From the NCBI RefSeq assembly GCF_000423705.1, contig NZ_AUIM01000004.1, positions 1,004,063 to 1,068,062 on the forward strand: DNA of 64,000 nt, in the 5' to 3' direction. Positions within the stretch are counted from its first letter, which is position 1. Every line of letters starts with the position of its first letter. Below the pieces are notes generated by a model that made no database searches, was not told the origin of the DNA, and saw nothing but the letters and a program-made list of their open reading frames with translations. Positions 8,491 through 17,885 of the stretch are shown here, in pieces. The stretch comes from Stappia stellulata DSM 5886. Lineage in GTDB: Bacteria; Pseudomonadota; Alphaproteobacteria; Rhizobiales; Stappiaceae. Position numbers and translations under genes: made by a program.

Positions 8491-10008
8491 GTGCTGAGTA
8501 AAGGTGTGCGACGCGCCGTGCGCGTCCTGGCAAGCGGATTTCGCGGTTCCCTGATTGCGACGGTCGCAGTCGGCTGTCTGGCAGTTGCGCCGGGCGATGC
8601 GAACGCGAATTCCAAGTATTCCGGCATTGTGGTCGACGCCAAGACCGGCAAGACCCTCTACAGCTACAAGGCGGATACAAAGCGCTATCCGGCGTCCCTG
8701 ACCAAGATCATGACGCTCTACATGCTGTTTGAGGAACTGGAAGCCGGGCGCATGTCGCTGCGGTCGCCGCTCAAGGTCTCGAAATACGCTTCGAGCCGGC
8801 CGCCGTCCAAGCTGGGTCTGAAGCCCGGCAGCACCATCCGTGCCAAGGACGCGATCCTGGCACTGGTGACGAAGTCCGCGAACGACGTCGCGGTGGTGGT
8901 TGCCGAAAACATCTCCGGATCCGTCTCGGCATTCGGCCGCCGCATGACGCAGCGCGCGCGCCAGCTCGGCATGAAGTCCACGACCTTCCGCAATCCGTCG
9001 GGCCTTCCCAACGGCGCGCAGGTCACCACCGCGCGCGACATGGCGCTTCTCGGCCGGGCGATCCAGGAACGCTTTCCGAAGTACTACAAATACTTCGGAA
9101 CGCGTCTCTACAAGTACAAGGGTCGTCGCTACGGCAATCACAACCGGCTTCTGGGCCGCGTGAAAGGCGTCGACGGCATCAAGACCGGCTATATCCGTGC
9201 ATCGGGATTCAATCTCGTTACCTCGGTCAAGCGCAGCAACCGCCACATCGTCGCGGTCGTGATGGGTGGCCGCACGGGCGCATCGCGCAACGCCCAGATG
9301 AAGAAGCTGATCGCCAGCTATCTTCCCAAGGCGTCGCGCGGCAAGCGCACCGCCCCGATGCTGGTCGCTCGCGGCGCCTCAGCGATCCCGCGCTACGCGG
9401 AACTGCGCAACATCCCGGTGCCGAACCTCAAGCCGCTGCTGGTCGCCGAGGTTCCCGACGCCAAGCCGATCATCGCCGCCACCCAGCTCGCCCAGGGCAA
9501 CATCGTGACCGGATCGATCGTGCCCGTGCCGCAAAAGGCCGATCTCAAGGCCGCCCTTCGGCGCAAGAGCCTCGCCTTTGCCAGCCGCGCCGGCGTTCCC
9601 CTTCCCCCGGCCGCCGCTCCGCGGTCCCGCACCGAGCCTGTCATCAGGGCTGTGAGGACGCAGGCCATCCAGGTGGCGAGCGCCGGCGACGCTGTCGCCC
9701 TTCCCAAGGCGCCCGCCGACGCGTCGGTCACCGTGGCGGCCAACAACACCGCCGATCCCGAACCGGGCTGGCAGATCCAGATCGCCGCCGCCGAATCCGA
9801 AGACGGCGCGATCGCGATGCTCAAGAAGGCCCAGGGCCGCACGGGACGCGCCTTGCGCGGCTACGCCCCGCATACCGAACCCGTCGAAGCGGACGGAACG
9901 ACCCTCTACCGGGCCCGGTTCATCGGCTTCAAGACCAAGACCGCAGCGTGGGACACATGCAAGACCCTCAAGCGGAACAAGTTCAACTGCTACGCGGTCT
10001 ATCAGTAG
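8491..10008 (+). CDS. D-alanyl-D-alanine carboxypeptidase (penicillin-binding protein) with SPOR domain
   Basis: This 505-residue protein trims the terminal D-Ala from peptidoglycan stem peptides in the periplasm. It has a signal sequence ending near A-N-A-N (37-40), then the peptidase S11 motifs S69-L-T-K72, S129-A-N131 and K231-T-G233. A Pro/Ala-rich linker (about 290-420) leads to a C-terminal SPOR domain (about 424-505), which in other proteins binds denuded glycan strands at division sites. The start is GTG with GGGGTGA 5 bases upstream. SPOR fusions to S11 peptidases are common in Hyphomicrobiales; class A/B PBP motifs are absent. Confidence 0.95.
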   Translation: MLSKGVRRAVRVLASGFRGSLIATVAVGCLAVAPGDANANSKYSGIVVDAKTGKTLYSYKADTKRYPASLTKIMTLYMLFEELEAGRMSLRSPLKVSKYASSRPPSKLGLKPGSTIRAKDAILALVTKSANDVAVVVAENISGSVSAFGRRMTQRARQLGMKSTTFRNPSGLPNGAQVTTARDMALLGRAIQERFPKYYKYFGTRLYKYKGRRYGNHNRLLGRVKGVDGIKTGYIRASGFNLVTSVKRSNRHIVAVVMGGRTGASRNAQMKKLIASYLPKASRGKRTAPMLVARGASAIPRYAELRNIPVPNLKPLLVAEVPDAKPIIAATQLAQGNIVTGSIVPVPQKADLKAALRRKSLAFASRAGVPLPPAAAPRSRTEPVIRAVRTQAIQVASAGDAVALPKAPADASVTVAANNTADPEPGWQIQIAAAESEDGAIAMLKKAQGRTGRALRGYAPHTEPVEADGTTLYRARFIGFKTKTAAWDTCKTLKRNKFNCYAVYQ

Positions 10009-10054
10009 ACCGCGCCGGCGCCACCAAGATCATCTGTCACGCGTATTGGTGAAT

Positions 10055-10768
10055 TCAATGACGATTGAGAAGCAGGTCCTTAGCCTCGTTGAGTTTCGCA
10101 GCGAGAAATCCGCTCCCCCCCTGGTCGGGATGAACACGTTTCATAAGCCGGCGATGCGCCGCCCGGATTTCCGCCTTGCCGGCGCCGTGCGAAAGCCCAA
10201 GAACCTGGTAGGCCTCCTCCTCGGTCATGGCGCCCGTGCCCGGCGAGGCTCCCTGCCCCGCTGCGGCATCCGCCTCGAAGTCTACGCGCCATCCGGGCTG
10301 CCGGCGGTCGAGATAAGCTTCGAATAGCGCCCGACTGTCGGGATCGCCCGAAATTTCTCGGTAAAGCGCCTGAAGCTCCGACGGCGCAAGTCCGTCGAGC
10401 CGGCGCCCCTCGAATGCGCCGGCCAGGATTTCCCCGTCCATGTCGCCGGTTTCGTGGTCCAGCGACATCTCCAGATAGGCCGACCGGACGACCGAGGCCT
10501 GACCCGCACCGGCGGTGGAGCCACTCCCGCCCGCGCTGCGAAATCCCTTCGCGTTTCGCAAGCCCAGCAATGACAAGCCGGCCATGCCTGCAAAAAATGC
10601 AAGGTCGAAGCGCTTGATCAGCAAGAGCACGAGGGCGGCGACAAGCAGCCCGACCCCGCCGGCGGTCTTCAGTTGCCTGGCCAGGCGCGCCGGATCGGCC
10701 GAGGCGATGGAATTGCCGAACGCCAGGACGAGTCCCAGTGCCGCCACCCCCAGCAGCAGATATCCCAT
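10055..10768 (-). CDS. Membrane-anchored J-domain protein (TIM14/DjlA-like layout)
   Basis: Hydrophobic segments lie at about 1-22, 37-51 and 55-70. A charged central region (100-165) and a short C-terminal J domain (181-237) with the catalytic H213-P-D215 follow. J domains stimulate ATP hydrolysis by DnaK-type Hsp70s. The order membrane anchor then C-terminal J domain, with only the core helices II-III, resembles Pam18/TIM14 rather than DnaJ, which has an N-terminal J domain and zinc centre. The gene converges with the carboxypeptidase and lies 113 bases downstream of the VWA gene on the same strand. Its client is unknown. Confidence 0.9.
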   Translation of the reverse strand: MGYLLLGVAALGLVLAFGNSIASADPARLARQLKTAGGVGLLVAALVLLLIKRFDLAFFAGMAGLSLLGLRNAKGFRSAGGSGSTAGAGQASVVRSAYLEMSLDHETGDMDGEILAGAFEGRRLDGLAPSELQALYREISGDPDSRALFEAYLDRRQPGWRVDFEADAAAGQGASPGTGAMTEEEAYQVLGLSHGAGKAEIRAAHRRLMKRVHPDQGGSGFLAAKLNEAKDLLLNRH

Positions 10769-10881
10769 GTCATCTCCCGATGCAGACGTCGGTTGCGACG
10801 TTTCCGCGTTTGTAATCCTTGCGCTTCATATAACGGGCGATGCACCCAAGTGCGAGGGGCGGCGCCGATCCGCCCACCCGC

Positions 10882-11607
10882 TCAGCGCAGATGCGCCAGA
10901 AGCCGCTTTGCGCCTGCATCCCCGCCCCTGGTGAGCTTTTCAAGCTCCGGTCGGCCGCCGGTTGCAAAAACCGCCGCCGCCTTGAGCAGGGCCGCCAATT
11001 CCTCCGGCGCGCCCTCGTCGAGACGAAAATGCGCGCCTCCGGTGAGTCGCGCGATTTCGCGAAACGCCGTTTCCGCATGCGGTTCGCGCCCGTCCTGAAA
11101 GATGAAGGCGGGCACGCCCAAAAGACCGAGCTCCCCGGCACGGGCGCAAAGGCCGTCGACCTCCTCCTCCACACAATCGCCAATATAGACCAGCGCCTGA
11201 ACCTTCTTGCGCTTGGTCTCGTCGATCGTGTGGCGCAACACCTTGCGGATCTGGGTCTGGCCACCGCGGCAGTCGATGCGGGTCATCAACCGGGCGAGCG
11301 CATTCGCGTCCTGAACCCATTTTGAGGCCGCACATTCGCCGAAACCGCGAAAATAGACGAGCTGCATCGCCAGATGTCCGACCTTTCCGGCGGCGGCGAA
11401 CATGTCTCCCTGGAGCGCGCAGGCGCGATCCCAGGTCGGCTGCCGGCTCATCGTCGCGTCGAGCGCGATCACCAGCCGACCGGCCCGGGCCACCGTCGTC
11501 GTGGCCTTGGCATCCTTCAGGAAACTGGCGATCTCCGATCCCGACGACGCCCGCTCCGCCGGAGTCGTCCCCTGTTTCTTGAGGTCGATATCGCGCGTTT
11601 TCGGCAT
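10882..11607 (-). CDS. VWA domain-containing protein
   Basis: The 241-residue cytoplasmic protein is almost entirely a von Willebrand A domain. The metal-ion adhesion (MIDAS) motif is D50-A-T52-M-S54, a variant of D-x-S-x-S, followed by a conserved Thr in G-G-Q-T-Q-I and the Asp of Y-I-G-D-C. VWA domains mediate metal-dependent protein contacts, often with AAA+ ATPases or chaperones. The ATG at 11607 is preceded by GGAGGAAGGAGG; the open frame reaches 11844 but the extension is non-conserved. The adjacent J-domain gene suggests a shared role, which is inference. No signal peptide or membrane segment is seen. Confidence 0.88.
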   Translation of the reverse strand: MPKTRDIDLKKQGTTPAERASSGSEIASFLKDAKATTTVARAGRLVIALDATMSRQPTWDRACALQGDMFAAAGKVGHLAMQLVYFRGFGECAASKWVQDANALARLMTRIDCRGGQTQIRKVLRHTIDETKRKKVQALVYIGDCVEEEVDGLCARAGELGLLGVPAFIFQDGREPHAETAFREIARLTGGAHFRLDEGAPEELAALLKAAAVFATGGRPELEKLTRGGDAGAKRLLAHLR

Positions 11608-11758
11608 CAGCGCCTCCTTCCTCCCGTTTCGCACCGTGGCAATTGCCCGCCCAGTGCGATATGGCCTTCGCATCGGGAATTGCCAAGGCATGAGCGCCTC
11701 TTTTGCCAGTGCGCCAGGCGCGTTCCCGCCGACATTTGTGTGACGGAGACCTGCGACG

Positions 11759-12613
11759 ATGACACGCCCCCGGATTTTCGAGACCATCACCGGCCTGCGC
11801 GCGGATGTCGAGGCCGCACGGCGCGCCGGTCGGCGCATCGCCATGGTGCCGACGATGGGGGCGCTTCACGAGGGCCACCTGTCGCTGGTGCGCACTGCAC
11901 AGGCCCGGGCGGACCTCGTGATCGTTTCCATCTTCGTCAACCCGACCCAGTTCGCTCCGAACGAGGATTTCGACGCCTACCCGCGCGACAACGACTGCGA
12001 TATCGCCAAACTGGCGGCCCTCGGCGTCGATGCCGTGTTCCTGCCGACCGTCGGCGAGATGTATCCGAAAGGCTTCGCGACGGGAATTACCGTCGGCGGA
12101 CCGTCGCAGGACCTGGAAAGCGTTACCCGTCCGCATTTCTTCAACGGCGTGGCCCTTGTGGTCACCAAGCTCCTGCTTGCAGCGCTCCCCGACCTCGCCA
12201 TCTTCGGCGAGAAGGATTACCAGCAGCTTTGCGTGATCCGCCAGTTCGTCCGCGACCTGAACATCCCCATCGAGATCGATGGCGCACCGACCGTGCGCGA
12301 GGCCGACGGTCTGGCAATGTCCTCGCGCAACCGCTACCTCTCCGCCCGGGATCGCGAACAGGCCGCGCTGTTGCCGGCTGTCCTGCGCGAAACGCTTCAG
12401 GCGCTCGACGCTGGAACGACCGTTGCCGATGCCCTCGATCGGGGACGGCGCAGACTGTCCGACGGCGGCTTCGCGGTCGATTATCTGGAACTTCGGGCAG
12501 CCGACACGCTTGCGCCCGTCGACAACGCGACGCGCGACATGCGCCTGCTCGTCGCCGCGAGACTGGGCGCCACACGGCTCATCGACAACATGGGATGGTC
12601 GCGGCCGTCCTGA
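11759..12613 (+). CDS. panC: Pantoate--beta-alanine ligase (pantothenate synthetase)
   Basis: PanC joins pantoate and beta-alanine with ATP to make pantothenate, the vitamin precursor of coenzyme A. The 284-residue protein has the nucleotidyltransferase motif M-G-A-L-H37-E-G-H40, the V-N-P-T-Q-F segment, G-E-K-D-Y-Q-Q and the K-M-S-K-S-equivalent S-S-R-N-R-Y-L-S. Length and motif order match the family. It is transcribed alone; panB and panD are not in the window. It converges with the DUF1489 gene, 13 bases away. Confidence 0.98.
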   Translation: MTRPRIFETITGLRADVEAARRAGRRIAMVPTMGALHEGHLSLVRTAQARADLVIVSIFVNPTQFAPNEDFDAYPRDNDCDIAKLAALGVDAVFLPTVGEMYPKGFATGITVGGPSQDLESVTRPHFFNGVALVVTKLLLAALPDLAIFGEKDYQQLCVIRQFVRDLNIPIEIDGAPTVREADGLAMSSRNRYLSARDREQAALLPAVLRETLQALDAGTTVADALDRGRRRLSDGGFAVDYLELRAADTLAPVDNATRDMRLLVAARLGATRLIDNMGWSRPS

Positions 12614-12626
12614 CCGGGACCAAGCC

Positions 12627-13061
12627 TCAGATCAGGCAGAGTTCCACCAGTTCGCGGCGCATGGCGTCGGGAATGTCTCCCGCCCCGTCCAGCCGCGTGA
12701 GATCGGCCGGGGCATCCTCCGCCTTGAGATAGCGCCAGCCCTGAAACGGACGGCGCGGATGCGGGCGCGTGGGATAAAGCACCGGCTCGAGCACCAGGTC
12801 GCAGCGCTTGATGCCCGCGGCATCGGTGAAGGGCCGGATGTCGATCAGCCTCTGGCGCACCTGGATCGATCCCTTGATCACCCAGTAGAGCGAGCCGCCG
12901 TCGAGCAGCTCGTCACGGCGGGTGGGAACCATCCGCGTGGTGTGGCATTGCTCCGGTGCCTCGCCGCGCGCACGCCGCTCCTCGGCCCGGAAATCGATCC
13001 AGGCCTGCAGATCCTCGATGGAGCCGGCCCCCACGCATAATTTCAGCAGATGTAGCGTCAT
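12627..13061 (-). CDS. DUF1489 family protein
   Basis: The 144-residue protein opens with M-T-L-H-L-L-K-L-C-V-G and contains M-V-P-T-R-R-D-E-L-L-D-G-G-S-L-Y-W-V-I-K-G and L-D-I-R-P-like segments characteristic of DUF1489, a family found almost only in alphaproteobacteria. No function is known. There is no signal peptide or membrane segment. The sequence V-P-x-R-x-x-E-L-x-D-G-G-S-x-Y-W-V-I-K-G is a recognised feature of the related YhfG/DUF1489 group, but no catalytic role has been shown. Convergent with panC. Confidence 0.9.
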   Translation of the reverse strand: MTLHLLKLCVGAGSIEDLQAWIDFRAEERRARGEAPEQCHTTRMVPTRRDELLDGGSLYWVIKGSIQVRQRLIDIRPFTDAAGIKRCDLVLEPVLYPTRPHPRRPFQGWRYLKAEDAPADLTRLDGAGDIPDAMRRELVELCLI

Positions 13062-13210
13062 GCTCTCCGTTATAGTGCCTCCGGCCCGAGATCAAAGCGC
13101 CGGCGTCTCATCCTGTCCCGCAATACACATCTGGCTGTTCCGCGACCGCCCGCGAACCCGGCGGACGGGAACGCTTGCGCGAATCGGTTGCGCGGCGCTT
13201 TTAATTGGGG

Positions 13211-14101
13211 ATGCAGATCTTTCTCACAGGCGGAACCGGAACCATCGGGCGCGCGGTGCTCGCGCTGCTCCTGTCGCGCGGCCACGGCGTGAAGGCGCTG
13301 GCACGCTCGGCGGACAGCGGCGCAAGGCTCCGGGCCGCTGGCGCGCAAGCCGTTTCCGGCGACCTGCGCGAGCCGCGCGCCTGGCTTGAAGAAGCCGCGC
13401 GCTGCGATGCGCTGGTGCATACGGCCGCCACGTTCGACGCACAATCCGTCACGGTCGAACGCCGCCTCGTCGCGGCCCTCAAATCCCTTCCCGCCGACCG
13501 TCCCCAGCCCTTCAGCGTGGTCTACACCGGCGGCATCTGGCTCTTTCCGGCGAGCCCGACGGTCCCCTTGCGCGAGAGCACGCCGTTTCGACCGCTGCCA
13601 GCCTTCGCCCATGTGGCCAATGCCATCCGCTCGCTGTTGCCGATGCGCCATCTGGCGCTTTCGGTCATTCACCCGGCGCTCGTCTGCGGCCGTGACGGCG
13701 GCCCCGTCGCCGAGATGCGCCGTGCGGCGGAGACCGGCCATGCCTTTCGCACGCGTGCCGGACTGGACACGCTGTGGCCGCTGATATCGGATGAGGACCT
13801 GGCGGATCTCTATGTGCGCGTGGTTGAGGCACGGCGCTATCGCCTCAGCGCCTTCGGATGTGGCGTGGAAGCGGTGCCCGTCTCCACGCTGATGCGCCTT
13901 GTCTCAGACAGCCTCGGCCTCCGGCTCGATCTCGAACATGAAGAGCGCGCGCCGGGTCTTGCCCTGCACCACGACATTGCCGCCGGCTACGCCCTGTCGC
14001 AACGCGCATCGCACGCCGGCGCGGCCAAGCTTCTTGGCTGGACCCCGCGTTTCACAACGCCTGCCGATCTGGTCGACGCCCTCACGCCGGTCGCTCGGTA
14101 G
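13211..14101 (+). CDS. NAD(P)-dependent epimerase/dehydratase family protein
   Basis: The 296-residue protein begins with a Rossmann strand and M-Q-I-F-L-T-G-G-T-G-T-I-G, the extended-SDR dinucleotide motif. The Y-x-x-x-K active-site pair of classical epimerases is not obvious; V-V-Y-T-G-G-I-W occupies the usual S/T position. It may be an atypical or NADP-binding member like the NmrA/YwnB group. The ATG at 13211 places the Rossmann strand at residue 1; a TTG six bases earlier is also open. It lies between the divergent DUF1489 gene and the convergent mccA. The substrate is unknown. Confidence 0.82.
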   Translation: MQIFLTGGTGTIGRAVLALLLSRGHGVKALARSADSGARLRAAGAQAVSGDLREPRAWLEEAARCDALVHTAATFDAQSVTVERRLVAALKSLPADRPQPFSVVYTGGIWLFPASPTVPLRESTPFRPLPAFAHVANAIRSLLPMRHLALSVIHPALVCGRDGGPVAEMRRAAETGHAFRTRAGLDTLWPLISDEDLADLYVRVVEARRYRLSAFGCGVEAVPVSTLMRLVSDSLGLRLDLEHEERAPGLALHHDIAAGYALSQRASHAGAAKLLGWTPRFTTPADLVDALTPVAR

Positions 14102-14135
14102 TCGACGCAGCGGACCTCGTTTGCGCCTCGTGAAC

Positions 14136-16079
14136 TCAGGCGTCGACCTCGACCAGCGAGACCATCGGCGCGCCCTGATCGACCTGCCCGCCTTCGCTGA
14201 CGAAGACTGTTTCCACCGTGCCGTCGCGCGGTGCGACGACGGCATGTTCCATTTTCATCGCCTCGACCACGGCCAGCCGGTCGCCCTTGGCGACCGTGTC
14301 GCCGGCCGCCACATCGACCGCGATCACCTTGCCATGCATCGGCGCCTTGATCGCGGCGGCCCCTTCGGCCTCTTCCGCCACGCGTGCCAGCTGATCGACA
14401 CGCGCGACCTTGACCGCCCGCCCGCCTTCCAGCGCATAGACCACGTCACCCGCCCAGCTTACGATGCCCGCGCTCTCGCCGGCGTCCGCATCGCCTTGCG
14501 GGACCGCGCGGCCATCGCGCCACGCCAGTTGAATGTCGCGCGCCTCGCCATCGACCTCGACCCGAACACCGACCGAGCGCTGCCCTGAAAGCTGGAAGGC
14601 ATCGCGCAGCGCGAAAGGATCGGTCCACCCGCTCTCCGCCACACCGTCAGCGCTCTCCTGTCCGTCGAGCAGCGCCGCAACCGCCATGGAAATCGTCGCC
14701 GGAGACACCGAGCCTTGCGTCAGCGCTTCGAGATCCCGGTCGATCAGGCCGGTGTCAAAACCGCCGGCCCGGACCTCCGGGTGAGCGACGAGGCTCGCCA
14801 GAAAGGCCAGATTGTTCTTCGGACCGGCGATCCAGGACACGCCGAACTGATGGGCAAGCCGGTCGAGCGCCTCTTCGCGCGTCGGCGCATAGGCGATGAC
14901 CTTGGCGATCATCGGATCGTAGAAGGGCGAGATCTCGCCTCCGGCCTCCACGCCCGTGTCGATGCGAATGCCCTCGCCTTCCGGCAACATCAGAAGATCG
15001 AGCGTGCCGGTCGACGGCAGGAAGCCGCTGTCTGGATCTTCCGCATAGAGCCGCACCTCCACCGCGTGGCCGTCGAGACGGATCTCGTCCTGCGTCAGCG
15101 GCAGACCCTCGCCCGAGGCGACACGAAACTGCCATTCGACCAGATCCTGCCCGGTGACAAGCTCGGTCACCGGATGCTCCACCTGGAGCCGCGTGTTCAT
15201 CTCCATGAACCAGAAGCCGTCGGGCCGGAGCGCCCCGGAGCCGTCGGCGATGAATTCGATGGTGCCGGCACCGGCGTAATCGACCGCCTTGGCCGCGGCC
15301 ACCGCCGCATCGCCCATTGCGGCGCGGGTTTCCTCGCTCATGCCGGGGGCCGGCGCCTCCTCAAGCACCTTCTGGTGGCGGCGCTGCGCGGAGCAGTCAC
15401 GCTCGAACAGATGCACCGCATTGCCCTTGCCGTCGCCGAACACCTGGATTTCCACGTGGCGCGGATTGAGGATGAATTTCTCGATCAGAACGCGCGGATC
15501 GCCAAAGGCCGATTGCGCCTCGCGCTGCGCGGAGGCAAGTGCCGCCTCGAACTCGATGGCCTTGTCGACCCGGCGCATGCCCTTGCCACCGCCGCCGGCC
15601 ACCGCCTTGATCAAGACCGGATACCCGATCTCATAGGCTTTCCGCTTGAGGAATTCCGCGTCCTGCCGGTCGCCGTGATAGCCGGGCACGACCGGCACCC
15701 CGGCCTTTTCCATCAGCGCCTTGGCCCCGTCCTTCAGGCCCATGGCCCGGATCGCGGCCGCTGACGGCCCGACGAAGACGATCCCGGCATCGGCACAGGC
15801 CTGCGCGAAGGCGGCGTTTTCCGACAGGAACCCGTAGCCCGGATGGATCGAGGCTGCACCCGTTTGACGCGCCGCCTCCAGGATGCGCTCTCCAACCAGA
15901 TAGCTTTCCGAACTCGGCGCCGGCCCGATGGCGACCGCTTCGTCCGCCATGCGCACGTGAAGCGCGTTGCGGTCGGCCTCCGAATAGACGGCGATGGTAC
16001 GCAGGCCCAGACGCCGCGCGGTCTTGATGATGCGGCAGGCGATTTCCCCGCGATTGGCGATCAGCACCGAATCCAGCAT
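14136..16079 (-). CDS. mccA: 3-methylcrotonyl-CoA carboxylase, biotin-containing alpha subunit
   Basis: This 647-residue subunit carboxylates its own biotin and presents it to the beta subunit. It has the biotin carboxylase N-domain (L-I-A-N-R-G-E-I-A-C-R), the ATP-grasp glycine loop G-G-G-G-K-G-M (about 165-171), the R-D-C-S-x-Q-R-R-H-Q-K motif, and a C-terminal biotinyl domain with A-M-K609-M as the biotin site. Pairing with a downstream-type beta subunit and the wider leucine-degradation context favour methylcrotonyl-CoA over acetyl- or propionyl-CoA as substrate (LiuD in Pseudomonas nomenclature). It follows mccB after 60 bases on the same strand. Confidence 0.92.
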   Translation of the reverse strand: MLDSVLIANRGEIACRIIKTARRLGLRTIAVYSEADRNALHVRMADEAVAIGPAPSSESYLVGERILEAARQTGAASIHPGYGFLSENAAFAQACADAGIVFVGPSAAAIRAMGLKDGAKALMEKAGVPVVPGYHGDRQDAEFLKRKAYEIGYPVLIKAVAGGGGKGMRRVDKAIEFEAALASAQREAQSAFGDPRVLIEKFILNPRHVEIQVFGDGKGNAVHLFERDCSAQRRHQKVLEEAPAPGMSEETRAAMGDAAVAAAKAVDYAGAGTIEFIADGSGALRPDGFWFMEMNTRLQVEHPVTELVTGQDLVEWQFRVASGEGLPLTQDEIRLDGHAVEVRLYAEDPDSGFLPSTGTLDLLMLPEGEGIRIDTGVEAGGEISPFYDPMIAKVIAYAPTREEALDRLAHQFGVSWIAGPKNNLAFLASLVAHPEVRAGGFDTGLIDRDLEALTQGSVSPATISMAVAALLDGQESADGVAESGWTDPFALRDAFQLSGQRSVGVRVEVDGEARDIQLAWRDGRAVPQGDADAGESAGIVSWAGDVVYALEGGRAVKVARVDQLARVAEEAEGAAAIKAPMHGKVIAVDVAAGDTVAKGDRLAVVEAMKMEHAVVAPRDGTVETVFVSEGGQVDQGAPMVSLVEVDA

Positions 16080-16112
16080 GGCGATCCTCTTGTCTTTCAG
16101 GCTTGAAACGCG

Positions 16113-16131
16113 CCCGCCGGAAAGCGGCGGG
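16113..16131. other. GC-rich hairpin between mccB and mccA
   Basis: A perfect 7-bp stem (16113-16119 with 16125-16131) and 5-base loop lies in the 60-base mccB-mccA spacer, without a T tract. It may stabilise the upstream message or damp expression of mccA; this is inference. Confidence 0.4.
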
Positions 16132-16139
16132 CCGCCATG

Positions 16140-17768
16140 TCACATGCGGAAAATGCCGAAGCGCGTCTCCGGGATCGGCGCATTCAGGCTTGCGGAAAAG
16201 GCGAGACCCAGCACCCTGCGGGTTTCCTGCGGCAGGATGATGCCGTCGTCCCAAAGCCGCGCGGTGGCATGATAGGGATGCCCCTCCGCCTCGTATTTCT
16301 CGCGGATCGGCGTCTTGAACGCGACCTCCTCCTCCGCGCTCCAGGTCCCGCCGTCGGCCTCGATGTTGTCGCGCTTGACGGTGGCCAGCACGCTCGCCGC
16401 CTGCTCGCCCCCCATGACCGAGATCCGCGCGTTCGGCCACATGAACAGGAACCGCGGTCCATAGGCGCGCCCGCACATGCCATAGTTTCCCGCGCCATAG
16501 GAGCCGCCGACGATCACGGTGATCTTGGGCACCTTGGCGCTTGCCACCGCCGTCACCAGCTTGGCCCCGTCCTTGGCGATTCCACCGGCCTCATACTCGC
16601 GTCCGACCATGAAGCCGGTGATGTTTTGCAGGAAGAGCAGCGGGATCTTGCGCTGGCAGCACAATTCGACGAAATGCGCGCCCTTGAGCGCGGATTCCGA
16701 AAAGAGAATGCCGTTGTTGGCAATCACACCGACCGGCATGCCCATGATCCGGGCAAAGCCCGTCACCAACGTGGTGCCATAGGTCGCCTTGAACTCGTCG
16801 AACTCCGAACCGTCGACGATGCGGCCAATGACCTCGCGAATGTCATATTGCTTGCGCAGATCGACCGGCACGACGCCTTCCAGCTCGCCCGGATCGAGCA
16901 CCGGATCGCGCGCGGGCTGCAGTGCCGCCTCCGGCGTCTTGACCGTGTTCAGATTGGCGACGATGCGCCGCGCCTGCGCCAGTGCCTGATCGTCGTCGAT
17001 GGCGTAGTGATCGGCCACACCGGAGACGCGCGCATGGACCTCGGCGCCACCCAGATCCTCCGCCGACACCTCCTCGCCCGTGGCCGCCTTGACCAACGGC
17101 GGTCCGGCGAGGAAGATCGTGCCCTGCCGGCGCACGATGACGGTTTCGTCCGACATCGCCGGCACATAGGCCCCGCCCGCCGTACAGGACCCCATGACGA
17201 CAGCGATCTGCGGAATGCCCGCCGCCGACATGTTGGCCTGATTGTAAAAGATGCGGCCAAAGTGGTCGCGGTCGGGAAACACCTCGGTCTGGTTCGGCAG
17301 GTTGGCGCCGCCGGAATCGACCAGATAGATGCAGGGCAGACGGTTTTCCATCGCGACTTCCTGCGCGCGCAGGTGCTTCTTCACCGTCATCGGGTAGTAG
17401 GTGCCGCCCTTGATGGTGGCATCGTTGCACACGATCATGCAGTCGCGGCCCGACACACGGCCGATGCCGGTGATCAGTCCCGCGCCATGGATCGCATCCC
17501 CGTACATCCCGTGCGCGGCAAGCGCACCAAGCTCCAGGAACGGCGTGCCGGGATCGAGAAGCCGCGTCACCCGCTCGCGCGGCAGAAGCTTGCCCCGCGA
17601 CAGATGCCGCTCGCGCGCCCGCTGGTTGCCGCCGCGCGCGGCTTCGGCCCGCTTTTGCGCGAGATCCTCCGCCAGTGCCGCCCAGGCACTGCGATTGGCT
17701 TCCAGCTCCGCGCCCTGGATTGTGGAATTGCTGCGCAGGATCGCCACCCGTTCGCCCCCTCGGTTCAT
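16140..17768 (-). CDS. mccB: 3-methylcrotonyl-CoA carboxylase, beta (carboxyltransferase) subunit
   Basis: This 542-residue subunit transfers carboxyl from biotin to 3-methylcrotonyl-CoA, giving 3-methylglutaconyl-CoA in leucine breakdown. It shows the crotonase-like carboxyltransferase halves with [14 protein letters not shown] near the N-terminus and the oxyanion-forming [11 protein letters not shown] and [16 protein letters not shown] segments; the last is typical of MCC beta. It heads the mccBA operon. A MerR-type operator motif lies 45-73 bases upstream of the ATG. Called LiuB in Pseudomonas nomenclature. Confidence 0.94.
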   Translation of the reverse strand: MNRGGERVAILRSNSTIQGAELEANRSAWAALAEDLAQKRAEAARGGNQRARERHLSRGKLLPRERVTRLLDPGTPFLELGALAAHGMYGDAIHGAGLITGIGRVSGRDCMIVCNDATIKGGTYYPMTVKKHLRAQEVAMENRLPCIYLVDSGGANLPNQTEVFPDRDHFGRIFYNQANMSAAGIPQIAVVMGSCTAGGAYVPAMSDETVIVRRQGTIFLAGPPLVKAATGEEVSAEDLGGAEVHARVSGVADHYAIDDDQALAQARRIVANLNTVKTPEAALQPARDPVLDPGELEGVVPVDLRKQYDIREVIGRIVDGSEFDEFKATYGTTLVTGFARIMGMPVGVIANNGILFSESALKGAHFVELCCQRKIPLLFLQNITGFMVGREYEAGGIAKDGAKLVTAVASAKVPKITVIVGGSYGAGNYGMCGRAYGPRFLFMWPNARISVMGGEQAASVLATVKRDNIEADGGTWSAEEEVAFKTPIREKYEAEGHPYHATARLWDDGIILPQETRRVLGLAFSASLNAPIPETRFGIFRM

Positions 17769-17812
17769 CGTGCCGACCGCCCCCGGACGGCCACGGCCTC
17801 ATTCGGGAAAAG

Positions 17813-17841
17813 ACATTGAATGACGTTTACGTGCCAGTCAA
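17813..17841 (-). promoter_or_regulatory. Predicted LiuR-type operator/promoter of mccBA
   Basis: Reading the minus strand, TTGACT (17841-17836, a good -35) is followed by N3-ACGTAAA-N-GT-N-ATTCA. The first 25 bases match 20 of 25 with the site before the MerR gene at 26826. An AT-rich stretch (17842-17885) upstream resembles an UP element. MerR-family regulators bind inside the promoter spacer, as here. Confidence 0.7.
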
Positions 17842-17885
17842 CGTCTTAAGATTTATTAAGTAAAATCATATACTTAAGATACAAA

